A stretch of 64,000 nt of DNA from Aquila chrysaetos chrysaetos (GCF_900496995.4 NC_044012.1:24404759-24468758), one strand, 5' to 3'. Counted from the stretch's first letter, positions 24,001 to 63,891 are shown. Notes: a model not told the origin generated them from the letters alone. Numbers and translations are program-made.

Positions 24001-27000
24001 CATCCTTGTGTCCCACACCCCCGCTCCCAAGTCCCAGCATGCCTAGAGAACAGCACCCAGCTCGGCTATCACCTACCTCCCCACATGCCCAGGGGAGGAG
24101 AACCAGCCCCATCCCAGCTCCCGACCCATTTTAACGGTGTTTGGAGTAAAGATGCCAGATGGTCGCGAGTGGCTGGACCTCCATGAAAGCTGCTCGTGCC
24201 TCCAGCTCAGCCGCAGTGAGGGCACTTACTCCTGCTTGGTGTTGCGGAGCTCGTCCTTATTCTTCTGGAACATGTCCCGCCAGTGCCCCATCTCCTCTGT
24301 GCTCTCTTCCAGCTCCCGCTGCAGGTTCCTCACCACAGCATTGATCTTCTGCCTCTCCGACTCCAGGTTAGCCTGATCCTGGATCGCAGTGTGGAGTACT
24401 CAGCTGCAGAGCATCCTTGCAGGATGCTCCAACAATGCTGAGGTCCTGCTGCAGCTAATGCCCTCCCGAACCAACCCAGGGAACCCAGGCAGGGATCTGG
24501 GAAGACTCCACACCTCCGCAAATCGGCTCCACTAACCCCACAGCGTCTCCGCCCTGGGGCAGAGAGAGCCGGGGCAGACGGATGCTCTTGGGGCAGGACA
24601 CAAACCCCATTTCCAGCTCAGGACCATTTAAAGGGGGAATTCAAGGACACGACTCCAAGCAGAGACCCTCCCCAGCTGCAGCCAGCAAGTCCCCATCCAC
24701 TGGCTCTCCCCAGCAGCCCTCCTCATGGCCAGACCTGCGAGATGTCCTCCATGCTTCGCCGCAGCTGGTCCATGTCGCTCTGGTACTGCTGCCGGACACG
24801 GTCGAGCTCCTTATCATGGCTGGCCACCTCCTCCTTGAGGGCTCCCTTCAGCGCCGTCAGCTCCCGCTCCCGCAGCCGCAGCTGCTCCTCCTGACGCTGT
24901 TTGGAGCTAAGGGCCTCCTCCAGCTCCTCCCTGGTCTCCAGCAGTTCCTGGGTGAAGGGGACAGCCGGGCTCAGTGCCAGCGAAGCGACACAGGGTGATG
25001 CTCATGCCCCGGTGCAACCATCACCCTACCTTGTACAAAGCTTCACCATCCGGGGACGCACCAGAGCCCTTGTGCAGGCGGTCGAGCTCTCGGTGCATTG
25101 CCAGCAGCTGCTCCTCGCAGTCACCCAGACGGGTCTCCGCCTGCTCCTTGGCTGTTTTCACTTCGCTCAGCCTGGAGGGCAGCGCGGAGTCCTTCACAGC
25201 ACAGGGCACGAGACCCCGGCCACATCTGCACCCCAAAGGGCCGGGGCTGCAGCCCCCACCCACAAGCATCTGCACTGGTGGGCAGCTCATCCCGGCGTGG
25301 CAAAGGGGACGGGGACAGCAGGGGTGACAGCCACCCACCCTGCACTCCCCCAGCCCTCCTTGCATTTCCAAACACCCCTGCCGCCCTCCCACCACCCTCT
25401 GTCCCTCCCCACCGGGGACACACAAATGTCCCCAGCCCTGGCGTGTTCAGCAGTGCGACTGCAGCTCTTACTCTTGCAAACTTCTCTGCAGCTCCTGGGT
25501 TTTCTTCTCCAGGGCCCCCCACAGACGCTGGCTCTCCCCTTCGGCCTCCCGCAGCCGGGCTTCCAGCGCCCGAGCAGAGCTGCTCCTCACCGGCTCCCTA
25601 GTCAGCTCCAGCTTCTGGCAGAGCTACAGGAGAAGCGGGGGAACACCAGTTACGTCCCCTCCTGGGGGCAGAGCAGCCAGTGATGCTCCCATCCCACCTC
25701 TCCAGCATCCCCCCGCCAGGTCTGTTGGGGATGGGAAGGACTTCTGCACCCCCAGCATCCCTGAGACACCCCAGAGGGGTGTAAATCAGACCAGGAGAAG
25801 ATTTGGTCTTGCCTGGGCTCCCAAGCCCACGTAAAAAGGGGCTCACAGCAGGGACCCATTGTGCTTCCCCCCCTCCCAGGGATGTAAACTGTGACCCCGT
25901 GTCTCCGTAAGCCCCTCAACCTTCTGCTTGGCCTCACCTTGGTCTCCTCATTGAGCTTCTCCTGCAGCTCCTCCACCTTCCTGGCCAGCTCCCTGTGCTG
26001 GGGCTGGGAACATGCCGCATCCTTGGCAGGTGCCTGTAGAGACCCCCCCAAGCTCACTCAGTGGATTCAGGGTGCTGCAACCCCCCGGGGCCATGGCTCA
26101 GTCCCCAGCCACTGCCTTTCAGCTGCACGCTGCCGTGGTCCCATCCCTGGCATGCTGGGACATGGTGCCGGGAAGGTAGGACCCCCAGAGGGGGGCTTGG
26201 GGAGCAGTCTCCCCCCAAGCACCAGGATGGCCCCGACTCACCATCAGCTCCTGCATCTTCTCAAACAGCCGGGCAGCTTTCCTCTTCAGGGAGATTTCGC
26301 TCTCGCTGCTCCTGTGGGCATCAGAGCCAGGGGAAGCGTTTGGGGATGGGGGGGGTGGAGCAGGGGCATGGCTGAGCCCGGGGTGCAAGAACATCCCCAG
26401 TGCTTTGCCACTCGCTCCCCCAAAATCCTGAGCACCAGCTGGCTACAGGGGCATCCCCACTCCCAAACCAACCCACAGCATCCCAGCCGCAACCACTGGG
26501 ACTTCTGGAAAGGGGCAGGGAGCGACAGGGGCACTCGGGGGGGCTTTTGGGGGGCTCACCCCTCCTTCAGGATGCTGTAGATGAGCTCCTTGGGGTGCTC
26601 AGTGCTGCTGGACTGGGCGACCTCCCGCTGGTCCCGCAGCAGGTCCGGGGTGGATTTGAGCTGCCGCAAGGGATAAAAAAAGCTCATCTCTGGCAAGGGC
26701 ACGAGTCCCCCCACCAGCCCCCCAGGTCCCACTGCTCTGGAGGATGCCGGCGCTCGCCTTGGTGCCAGTGACCCCCTTGGTGACCCTTGTGATCCCAGCA
26801 GGATCCGGCCCCCTGGTACCTGCAGCTCTGCCCGGGCTTTGCTCTGCAGCCGCTCAGCCGCAGTCTCCTCCACGCACCGGTTTGCCCGCTGGCTCCTTGT
26901 CCCCCCGTCCTCCATCCCTCCAGCTCTGCTTGGGCGGCTCAGGCTGCCAGCGGGCACCGAGGACTGGGTGTGAATGGCACCGGCCTGGCGCTGTGCACTG

Positions 27001-27845
27001 CTCAGCTCCCTGGCATCCGGCACGTCGCGGTGGGGGACGCGGCTGTCCAGGCTCTGGGAGCGCTTCCTCTCCTCCGAGGCAATCCAGCCCCTCCTGGCCG
27101 CCCGCCCTCGCTGCTGCACCTTCCTGTCGAATTTGCTGATGAGTGAATCCACTGAGGAGAGGGGTTTGGTGTCCACGTCGCTGCCACCAGTGACCACCGC
27201 GGCCTCTGTGTCTGAGAAGGGGTCCTTGGCCATGACGCTTGAGCCAGAGGCTTTGCTCCGCTCCGGTGCGATGTTCAACATGCTGCTGCTTTTGCTGCCG
27301 GTCAGAGCCCCGTGCTGCCGGCTGCCGCTGGCCCGGGGAGCACCAGCGGCAAAGGGCTCGTCCGCGGCAGCACCAAGCAGATCCCCGTGGGACTGAGTCC
27401 TCCGCAGCTCCTCCCCGAGCAGCCGTTTGCCCTGCAGAGATTTGGGCTCATGCCGGGAGGTCACCGAGATGCCGCTCGTCTCCTCGTCGGAGGTGCTGTA
27501 GGATGAGCCACGCTTGGGCTGCCGTCCGGCATAGGGATTTTCCGGCAGGTCGGAGTCGGAGCTGACAGAGCCAGAGGGCCAGGGGCCGGTGGCAGGGTTT
27601 GGGTAGGAGCCCTCGCTCTTGATCTGCACCCCGAAGGAGTCGCCGCCCTTCTCGCCGCTGTTGAGGACGACGAAGGGCTGCCCGGCGATGCCCTGCACCC
27701 GCACCGCCACCCCATAGGAGCTAGGCTTGCCCCGTGCCTTGGGGGGTCTCCGGGGCTCCTGCAGGTCATTGATGAAGCGGATCTGGACGCCATAGTCCAC
27801 GGGGCTCTGCTTCTCCGCCATCGCTGTGCTCACCGGCCACTCCAT
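18078..27845 (-). CDS. CGN: Cingulin (CGN), complete 20-coding-exon sequence
   Basis: Coding exons in transcript order: 26820-27845, 26560-26660, 26242-26311, 25938-26033, 25472-25623, 25030-25171, 24735-24947, 24230-24378, 23819-23960, 23532-23732, 23079-23285, 22738-22995, 22062-22232, 21790-21951, 21158-21247, 19825-19908, 18799-18917, 18599-18707, 18312-18475, 18078-18219. They total 3798 nt, 1265 aa (human about 1200). Cingulin is a cytoplasmic tight-junction protein that binds ZO-1, actin, myosin and RhoA regulators. The order is a globular head (about residues 1-375) with the ZO-1-interacting block [20 protein letters not shown], a long coiled-coil rod rich in E/Q/R/L heptads, and an acidic tail with [11 protein letters not shown] and a terminal [13 protein letters not shown]. 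Two in-frame Met codons (27845 and 27821) could start it; I chose the upstream one because human CGN has the same MExxx...MAE arrangement and both have G at -3. No frameshift or internal stop was found. Confidence 0.96.
26820..27845 (-). other. CGN: CGN first coding exon: head domain
   Basis: A single 1026-nt exon encodes most of the head (342 aa) and ends in phase 0 at AELQ before a GTACCA donor. It carries the conserved [11 protein letters not shown] start, the ZO-1-binding block, [13 protein letters not shown], the LPENPY motif, and the [13 protein letters not shown] and [12 protein letters not shown] segments, the last an evident basophilic phosphorylation-type site. Between the conserved blocks the sequence is Ser/Gly/Arg-rich and probably disordered. 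The reading frame runs on past the donor into the next intron and happens to stay open into the next exon, so an uninterrupted open frame here overstates the protein. Confidence 0.85.
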
Positions 27846-27870
27846 CCCCGGAGCTCAGCACCGCAGTCCT

Positions 27871-30800
27871 GGGCAGGGGAGAAAGGGAGCAGAGTCACCC
27901 TCAGATCAGAGTCAGTGCTCGGCGAGGGTCCGGCAGCGCTTTCCCATGAGGACAGGTGCCAGCGGACACCTGGTGCCAGCGCTGCAGCGTCCCCAGGACA
28001 GGACGGGGACAAGGCTTGCTGTGCCGGCATTGGCATCGCCCGGCTGCTCCCGGGAGGACGCTGGGGAGGGCAGGGAGAGCAAAACCCCCCACCACGCACA
28101 CAGCATCGGCGGCCAGACCCTCACCATGTCTCCTGCCGCTCGCCCTTGGTGGCAGGACCCCAGGGATGCAGAGAGGAGGCAGAGATCCCAGCTCTGCTCC
28201 TGCTGCCTCTCAGGTGCCTGCGGAACGCTGCAGCCTTGCTGCAGCCGGAGCTCCAGCGTCCCTCAGCATCACTCCCAGCGCCCGCTGTCCCCGCGGCCAG
28301 GGCAGCTGCCCAGGTCCCGTGGGGAGGGGACAGATATGAGCAGTGACATATTGGGAACAGCATGATGTAACCCTCCCCCTTGGTCCTGGCGGCACCCAGG
28401 GTGATGCCGGCCGGCATGAGAGCGGCAGCAGCTGAGGACACAGAGGGAGATGAGCTCCCCTATAGGCACCTAGGGGGTTTAAGCGATGAAAAAGCCCCAA
28501 ATCAGCCCGAGCCCCGCGGCATCGTGCTTCCCCCACCCCAAGCACCAGGAGCAGCAGCGGCTCCTTTCTCTGCTGTACATAAACTGGATGCTGGGAGCAG
28601 AGTGAGGTGCTGAGCACTCAGCTCTCACCTGCGTCCCCTGAAGGGTGTCCCAGGGGGACCCCGGGATGCAAGGGGACCCCGAGCCAGGCAGGGGGATGCT
28701 TAAACATATCACATACATGGAGAAAAACAAAAAAGCAAACCCCAAACCCCATGCTTTCAGCTCAGGTCTGGATATTGCCCCCAAAGCTGCCCCAGCCCAG
28801 AGCGGGGAGCCGGCAGGGATGGAGCACGAATGCAGATGGAGCAGCGGGATGGCCAGCACAGCTGGTCTCTCCCACGACCTCACATCAGCCCTGAGCCCAC
28901 ACGTCCTCCTGTGCCCGCCCCGGGAAAGAAGCCAGAGCCCAAGCCCTGCTGCCATGGGACCCAGCTTTCTGCAGAGATGGAAAGCACCAGAGGTGCCGGG
29001 CCTGGAGCAGCAGCATGGGCCGGAGGCAGCAGCGGGTGCAGCACAGACCCTGCCGGGCAGTGCCAGGAAGGACAAGTCATTTGCTTCCCCTGGCCCTGCC
29101 AGCTCCCCACCACTGCCGTCTGCTCCTGTCCCCCAGCCAAACTTGGCAGGGATGGCTCCTGCAGCTCTTCCATTTTGCCGGAGTCACAACAAGCCCTTTG
29201 GGTCTCCTGCATCCCTCCCCAGACCCAGCAGCAAGGGCAGCAACAAGGAGCTGCAGGCAGCAGCAGGCAAGAGACCAGCTATTTATTCCACAGGCAAAAC
29301 AGCCCAGGAGCCGACACATGGGATGGGAGAAGAGCCCCTGAATCGTGAGCTCGTTATTCCTGCACGGTGTCCAGCTAACGAGATCAGCAACAGACACCAG
29401 CCTCTATAAATACACTCTCAGCCCAGCGCCCGCAGCAGGAGCCCCTAAAGCAAATCCCATCTGTCCTGTCCCTCCAGGCACCGCAGCATCCCCTCCAAGC
29501 CACAGGGACAGGGCGGGGGGTCTGGGAGGAGCAGGACAGCCACCAACCTGCAGCAGTGAACCAAGGAAAGGGAAGCAGCTTCGGCAGCAAATTCAGAATT
29601 TTCCACAGCTGCCAGTGTCCAAAGTACAGCTGGTGATGAGGCACAGCCTGGGCGGGGAGAGGGCTCGGCCCCCACCGCTATTAGGGTAGGAACCATGAGC
29701 CCTGGGTGCAGCACTTGCCTCGGGAAGACCTTTGGATGGGTGGCAGGGGGCAGCACAGCATCCTCCTGCAGCACTGCCAGTGTGGCAGGGACTCACTGAG
29801 CAAAGCCCCGTCTATGCCAGCATCACCGCAGCCAGTAAAGGATGCAGCTCTGCCCGACCGCCTGCCCCTGCCCTGGCACGATGGGAAGCAGGTGGTGAAT
29901 AACCGCAGGGGTCGGATGCGGTTGGGGATGTCGCTGGGGTCAAACCCAGCTGGCACAGGACCGGACTGGGGAGAGGAGGATTTGCTCTTTCCAAGGGAGC
30001 ACCAGCTTCAGATGCACGGCTTCGCTCCGAGTTTTGGGGGGCTCTGGAGGCATGAGCCGGGCATCTGGGGAGCTGGGAGGAAGCAGGTGAGCCAGGCCCG
30101 GCCAGCAGACTCCCAGGAATGCCTCCTTCCTCCTGGAAGGACTCCAGCTTGTAGATAAAGGGCTGGAGCTGGATCACATTCCTGTGTGGGAACGCAACAC
30201 TGAGCCCCAGGCTGGAAACACAGCCCCAGGAGGGGATTTCACTGGAAACCGCAGGGAAGGAGCCTGGAAGCAGAAGGGATAGAGAATTGGGGCTAAAAAT
30301 AGACTGGTTATTGTCCCCGGGGCGTGCGCCATACTCCAACACACCTTAACCCTGCCCCAGGTCAGGCTGGCAGCAACCACGGCACCAAGCAGTGGGGGTC
30401 CCGCACCCGGCCAAGGCAAGAGCAGAGCTGGCAGGAGCAGGCAGGCAGCAAACCAGCAGGAGAGGTCTCTTGCTGGCGGTCACGCACCTCCGGCATCACA
30501 CTGCCGGCCGGCAGCGCCAGGGATGGCGGCCAGCCAGCTCCACTTGCCCAGATCGGTGGCACAATAAGCCCTTTGTGCCGATGATGTTAACCCAGAAAGT
30601 TGTTTTGCAATTTGCAGGCGGTGCTGGAAAAGGCTCCTACGCTGAGCAGGAGCTTGCCCTGGCTCTCCTGCTCTCTTCCAGAGCCAAAAACACCCAGGTG
30701 GGAAAGGTGATGGCTGCCAGGTCAGGCTGATCCTCCTCCATCAAGGTCAGCCAGGTAATCCGACCGCGGGCAGTTGCACACTGGGACCCCAGCGAGGAAC

Positions 30801-33405
30801 TGGCCCCATTTTGCATTGAAGCCAGAGCCCATCTCTGAGCCACCTCGGTCTGAACCGAGCAGGTCGGCTCATGTGGCTGCTGCACCCCCTGAGCACGGGA
30901 AGCAAAAGCTGTCATATTATCCCAAATAGCACTTCGTGTCCAGACCAACATCACGGGGAAGGGGCCAGCAGAGATGCACAAACCCGGCATTTCTCCCCCA
31001 TCACCTGTTTTTTGGCTCCTGGCACGGTTTAGTCTATTTCCACCCAGGGTTTCCCCAAAGCTCTGCCCTGCCTGCAGCACTGCTTGCTCAACCGTGTTTG
31101 TACGCAGCTCTGGTTTTGCTCAGGGCCAAAGTCCGAGGCTGATTTCAGGCGCAGGCAGCACAAGCTGTGCCTGCGCCCTGCCCGTCACTGGGCTAGCCCG
31201 CACTGACACCAGTGGAGACCGGCTATTCCTGCTCTCCTGCAAACTCCGAAACCCCGATAAATCCTCGGCTGAGCATGTGAGCCGTGCACTGCCAGCCGGG
31301 TCAGAGGAACCCGAAACCAGGGCACCTGCATCACACAACAGGGACGGGCTCATCATGATGCCTGCATGCCAGCATTGTTCCAGGGGCTGGAAGAGGGTTG
31401 TCCATGGGGGATAAGGGTCACCCCACCGGCAATGTCCCCTGGAGCTCCCACGGAAGCTGATAAAGACCGAATTCCTTTGCATCCCAGCCCAGCCACAGGC
31501 AGAGCCCTCTGGTTAATCATCAACCCAGAGACTGGAAAATCCCGTTCCCTGCCTCTCCCAGAGCCCCATTTTGGAAACTGAAAGCCCTGTCCCTCCTGCG
31601 GGACCCTGTGCTCCAACACCGTAGGATCAGACCCGTTGCCAAACTACGCTCTCTGGGTCAGATCCATTACCAAACCATGCTTTCCACCATCATGCCGAGG
31701 GCAGCGCTCCACTGCAGTGCCCCGAAACCACCAGCGTGGCACAACCCACACCGTAACATGTTTACTGCAACACCGATCAGATCGGTTTACCGGTTTCCAA
31801 GCAAGTTGTGCCTTTGAAACCAGAATTATTTTGATCCACATGCTCATGGCGATAAATATTTCCTGGGGGACACCGGCAGGGAGCGAGGAAGAGCCCCGGG
31901 GACATAACTTGGATCCACACAGGTCTCCAGTGCTGCAAGGCTCGGATGCTCTGGTTTCACCCCAAACTGGGGATCCCCGTCTCTCCCCGTATCGTTGCAA
32001 ACCCCAGGGCCAGCTCAGGCAGCACAAACACGAGTGCACAGGCATCATGCTGACCACCGTGGGGACCGCAGAACCGCCGTCCCCAGGGCAGTGCCCTCGG
32101 AGGCCATGCTGCAGCTCCCACCCCTAAAAAGACAATGCTGAGGGGAGATGCTGCGAGTACTGCAGCCATGACACGGCAGGTGATGCTCCATCGGCAAACA
32201 AGGGGGCTCCCTTCGGCAAACGGCACCTTGTCTCCAGGGATGGAGATGGAAATCCAGCTCCACTCCAAACCAGCTCAACTGGTCGGGGTGGTGGGAGAGC
32301 AAAGCCAGCCCTGAGCAAGCCGCAAACACCCTCCCAAACAAAAGCTTGCAACAGCGGTCAGAGGATGGGGATGGGTTAGCGAGACCCGGTGCGTCGGGAC
32401 CTCAAGATGCAAATAAGTCTTGAGGCAGCAAATAAGTCAGATGGCAGCAGGGATGACACCCAAGCCCTAGATTTTTCTTTCTTATTTAAACAGGCTGCTA
32501 AAAATACTGCCCCAGGAGCCTGGCGAAGTAGGGCAGCTCCCTGCATTAAAGCTTCAGGACTCTGGCCGGGCAGGGCCCTGGCTGCAGCAGCCACATTGCT
32601 TCCGCACCGGTGCGAAATTTCCCTTGAACCTGCCAGGTCCAAAAGACTTTTTCCTGGCTCCGGGATGGAACTCGCCCTCCTGTGACTCATGGCTCCGAGT
32701 GAGAAAAGGCAGGGGTTGATTATCTCCATGCTAATGAGGAGAAGCGGTGATGGCCACTGCCGCCCCTACAGAGGGCCCTATAGAGGGATGCTATTGGGTC
32801 TTTGTATGGGACTGCTCCTCAAAGGACAAGAGCACCTGCAGATACAACTTCCATAGGGAAATGCAGATCCCTTACGGAAGGGACAGTCCCCACAGATGGC
32901 AGGTAAAGGCAGTTCCCGTAGGGGCTACAGGGGACAGCAGGTCCCTGAGGGAGCAGAGCCAGGAGAATAGGGACAACCTAGGTCCCTCACCGGGGCAGCA
33001 GCCTGGGGCTCCCTATAGGATCTGCTATAGGGCAGGTCACACCCTGGGGAGAAGAACTCCTATGGGCACTACAATAGGGTGGAGCACATGCCAAGGACAA
33101 GGACCCCCACAGAGTCAGCCCCTACAAGATCTTCTATAGGGCAAGGATCCCCCCCTCCAAAGGAAAGCCCGTACAGGCCCAGCCCCTATAGGTTCCGCCA
33201 TAGGGCAGGGCACAGCCCAGGAAGGACAGCCCCTATGGCCCCAGCCCCTATAGGCCCTGCCATAGGGCAGGGCACGGCTCAGGAAGGACAACACCTATAG
33301 ACCCAGCCCCTATGGGTTCTGCCATGGGGCAGGACACCCTCCCGGGACAGCAGCCCCTACGGCCCCAGGCCCTATAGGCGCTGCCGTGGGGTCCTCCGCA
33401 CTCAC
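27871..33405 (-). other. CGN: CGN intron 1 (5.5 kb), no embedded gene seen
   Basis: The intron lies between the probable non-coding exon 1 donor (GTGAGT, minus strand, 33400-33405) and an AG acceptor just upstream of the ATG exon (about 27870). Apart from the minisatellite at its 5' end, I see only unique GC-rich sequence and stop-poor frames without family resemblance. A short imperfect duplication is present near 31624-31682 (two 'gatcagacc...ccaaac' type segments). Confidence 0.5.
33010..33398. repeat. 62-bp minisatellite rich in CCTATAGG palindromes
   Basis: Tandem units start at 33121, 33183, 33245, 33307 and 33369 (partial), exactly 62 bp apart. A more decayed pair of units begins near 33010. 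Each unit opens with CCCCTATAGG or a variant, continues through a GCCATAGGGCAGGGCA-like block, and closes with CCCCTATGG-like sequence before CCCAG. Related CCTA/TAGGG words extend leftward to about 32760. The array ends within about 10 bp of the predicted CGN exon 1 donor. Confidence 0.9.
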
Positions 33406-34014
33406 CGCCCGCCGCCGGCTCCACTCCCCGCCGCTGCCCACCGCAACCTGTTACCTTCGCCCAGGCCCCGCCCCCGGGGCCGCCCGTTGGACCGCGCCGC
33501 GCTCGGCCCCGCCCCGGGGCGGGGACAGACACTGATCTGCCACGCCCCTGACCACGCCCCCGGATAACGGGCCGCCTCGGGAGGGAGATCACGTGAGGCG
33601 GCCGATGCCGCCGGCGGAGTGCCGCCATCTTGGGGAGGGAGCTGCGTCCGGGTCAGCGGCGCCTTCGTGCTCCGGCACCGCCTCGCTCGCCCAGGGCACG
33701 GTGTGGCGGGGACGGTCCCAGGCCCTGCCGTCCCCCCGGCGCGGGGCCTCTGCGGCCGCCCCCGATCCTTAAGGGACAGCGGAGTGACCCCCGGGCCTGC
33801 AGCAGGGCGAGGGCGAGGCCCCCGGCACGGAGGGGCGATCCACAACCCACGCAAGAGAGTTCCGCCACACACACGATGGCGCCCGGCGCCTCCCTCTCCT
33901 CCTGGCTCCGGCCACGCCCAAGATGGCGCCGTGCTACCTCACCTAGGCCTACGGCGGCCGGGAGCGGCCGTTATTCCTCTGCGCCTGCGCAGCGCGGGTC
34001 GCACCGTGACTAAG
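33406..34014. promoter_or_regulatory. Probable bidirectional CpG-island promoter of CGN and PSMB4
   Basis: This GC- and CpG-rich stretch lies between the PSMB4 start codon (34015, plus) and a strong minus-strand splice donor (GTGAGT at 33400-33405) suited to a non-coding CGN exon 1. Motifs seen: a YY1-type GCCGCCATCTTGG at 33621-33633, CAAGATGGCGCC at 33919-33930, CGATGGCGCC at 33874, an NRF1-like GCGCCTGCGCAG near 33981, an E-box CACGTG near 33591, and two CACGCCC boxes at about 33541-33560 like those before TUFT1. No TATA box is evident. Transcription starts cannot be fixed from sequence. Confidence 0.6.
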
Positions 34015-36799
<2,785 letters not shown>

Positions 36800-36907
36800 T
36801 CTCTTGAAGAGCTGCTCCAGGCTGTGGGGTCCACATTATCACCCTTTATATATGCTGTAAATCGGTTACTCCTTTTGAAGCTCTGATCTGACTTGTTTTG
36901 GAAGTGA

Positions 36908-36913
36908 AATAAA
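36908..36913 (+). other. PSMB4: PSMB4 polyadenylation signal
   Basis: A canonical AATAAA lies 109 nt after the PSMB4 stop codon and is followed within 25 nt by GT-rich sequence (tgtgtgtttgtgc). The 3'UTR would therefore be short, about 125 nt, as is usual for this gene. Confidence 0.8.
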
Positions 36914-36939
36914 CCTGTTAAGACAAGCCTGTGTGTTTG

Positions 36940-37728
36940 TGCTACAGTTGGGCTTGAGTTTGTGGGATGCTCCAGAAGCACCGACTTCAGGAAGTCTCCT
37001 GGTTTCAGACAGTGAAGGTCACCAACAGTTGCAAGTCCTTATTTTTGCTGGAGAAGGGCAGCAAGAAGAAAAATGGCTTTTGTTGTTTTCTTGGCTGGGG
37101 TGCTGGCAGGTACTGTCCTCCTCCCGTATCTGACCTGGCAGTCCCTTTATCAGGTGGGGATCAAGAGTGTGTGTGTGTGAGTGGGGTGAAGGTGCTCCCT
37201 AACTACCTCTCATTAGGGCCCATGGTCTCCTCTCTGCTGGAGGTGACCATGACAAGGATTGTTTTCACGTCTCCACTCTAGTAAAGGTTTGTGAGTTGCA
37301 GGTTTGTGTTGCTATACAAGACAGCTGAAGAGCAGTAGCTGGAATGTTTTACCTGTGGGATAACCAGGATTAGCACTAGTCTTGGCCAGTACGTGTTTAC
37401 TAAATCTTAAGTTAAATATGCAAGTTACTTTAAGATTTGCCCTAACAAAAGAAAACCTGGAGTTACATCTTTGCTGACCGACAGCAGGATATCCTGGGAT
37501 ACATGGGGCTCCAAAAATCAAAGACAATGGCCCTGCAGGTCCCTGCAAGCAACTAGAGGAGCTGCATCTCCATCCAACCCCACGGGATACAGGCGGATAG
37601 TAACAAAATGGTGTTACATGTACTTCAGATAGGGCTGAACTGAGTATTTCTTAGCCTTATATGAAATAAATTCATAAATAATATTGAGTGGTATTTACTA
37701 CTACCCGAGATAAACAACAGTAAAAATA
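36940..37728. other. Intergenic spacer between convergent PSMB4 and POGZ
   Basis: About 0.8 kb separates the likely PSMB4 cleavage site from the likely POGZ 3' end. I see no conserved exon, RNA gene or known repeat in it. Confidence 0.5.
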
Positions 37729-38867
37729 TTTATTCAGGAGAGTATTTTATTAATGATTTTTCAGACTTTTATTTAAAAAAAAAAAAAGAAAAATCTCACT
37801 GGGGAGAGTAGGTTGTTCCATTGAACCTACTGTATAGTTAAAGGGCAGAAATGTAAATTGGACAAAAGTCTGCCTCAAGTGTTAATGACATGTAAACACA
37901 TTTAATTACTATCCCATCTCTGGGTTTCTTCAGGACATGCTAAACGACTCTGTGTCCCCTCACACGCAGAGAGGGAACTCAGCCTGCAACCCAGGCACAG
38001 CTGAGACATGGCACACAGCAGGCTCACTCTCGCATGGTGCAGAGGAATTCATGATGCACTTTATATTAAGCATTACGATATCACAAGAGTTAAATAGTTC
38101 TTCATAATAAAAACACATGTTTATAAATCCATTTCCCTGGTTTTATTAAATGTTCCACTTATGTACATTTTAAAGATGAACCATTTACAGGTCTGCACAT
38201 GCTGCCTCCTGCTTTCCTTAGGTAATAGGGAAGGTTCACAAAACCTCTATGGAAACAGAAAGGTGCAGGTGCTTCTGAATTCTGTATGTCAAAATGCTTT
38301 CTGTTTATACCATAATACATACAATTAAAAAACCCTCAAACATGCAAATTGTAGAAAAATTGAAGCTGGCAGTGAAAAATAAAAACAAACGTCTTCTTTT
38401 TGTGCATGTCACAGTTTGTTTCATTAAGTCAGATTTCTAATTCTAAGGAACGTAGTGTCTGATGCCACTGGTTAAAGCAGGTTTATCAACTACTAGTAGT
38501 TAAAAGGTCAACGTTTTAATGGTCCGTACAGTTTTAACTCCCACCTACTGTACAGGAAGATCAAGACAGACTGGACTTTCCTCTTCCACTGTGTACCCTC
38601 TGTCAGTAATTCTTTGGAGCAAGGTGGGTGCCAGGTGGTTTCCTGGATGGAGGAGAGGAACCACCGCACCATGTCAGAAAGTCAATGGGAAAGCGAGAGG
38701 TTTAGGTCACCACTGCCCCTGACTCCCTGACTGCGGATCTCCGTTCAACCCCAGTTCAAAGTGTCATGGCTCCCAAGAAGCGTTGCTGGCACTGAACAGG
38801 CAAAATGCTTTCGCTTGTGTTTTTACCCCACGTCCAAATTCACAAGCAAAACAATTACTCTTCTTTA

Positions 38868-38898
<31 letters not shown>

Positions 38899-39402
38899 CC
38901 CCAAACCAAACCCAAATCTTAATGGCCAATTATAGAAGGTTCACACATTAGAGCAATAACTCATATCTAAATTTTCCACAGAAACCTAAATCTCTGGGTC
39001 AAGTGTTTAAAAAAAAAAAAAAAAAAAAAAATCTGTTAGACAACCAAAAAGATTTATATACTGGTTCATTAGCTACATATTTTTTTCCTTTCTTTAGAAA
39101 TGGTCACATTGACAATGTATAATTCAAAACATTTCTGCACAATAAAAACAGAAAACTATGATACAGTGAGGTAAAGAAAACGCAAAAATATTCACCCACA
39201 ATATATTTTCAGAAAATACCAACACAGTGATTTTTCTTTTAAAAAAGCACAAAACTTATAAATGAACAGCATAAATGGCTATTTATCTGAGTGATCGCCT
39301 ACGAATTTCCTAAACCCACAAATCCACAGGGAAGTGTAATGGTCTCATCCAACATTTATTTAAAAAATAACCCTTTCTGGATCACGATTTGCAGATCAGT
39401 GC
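37729..39402 (-). other. POGZ: POGZ 3' untranslated region with clustered polyadenylation signals
   Basis: AT-rich sequence follows the POGZ stop codon. Minus-strand AATAAA hexamers occur at 37729-37734, 37746-37751 and 37768-37773, with another at 38142-38147 and one very close to the stop at 39355-39360. The cluster near 37.73-37.77 kb is the most likely distal 3' end, giving a 3'UTR of about 1.65 kb. An (AAAAC)n-like tract at about 38869-38912 and an A23 run at 39009-39031 lie inside it. Confidence 0.55.
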
Positions 39403-63891
<24,489 letters not shown>

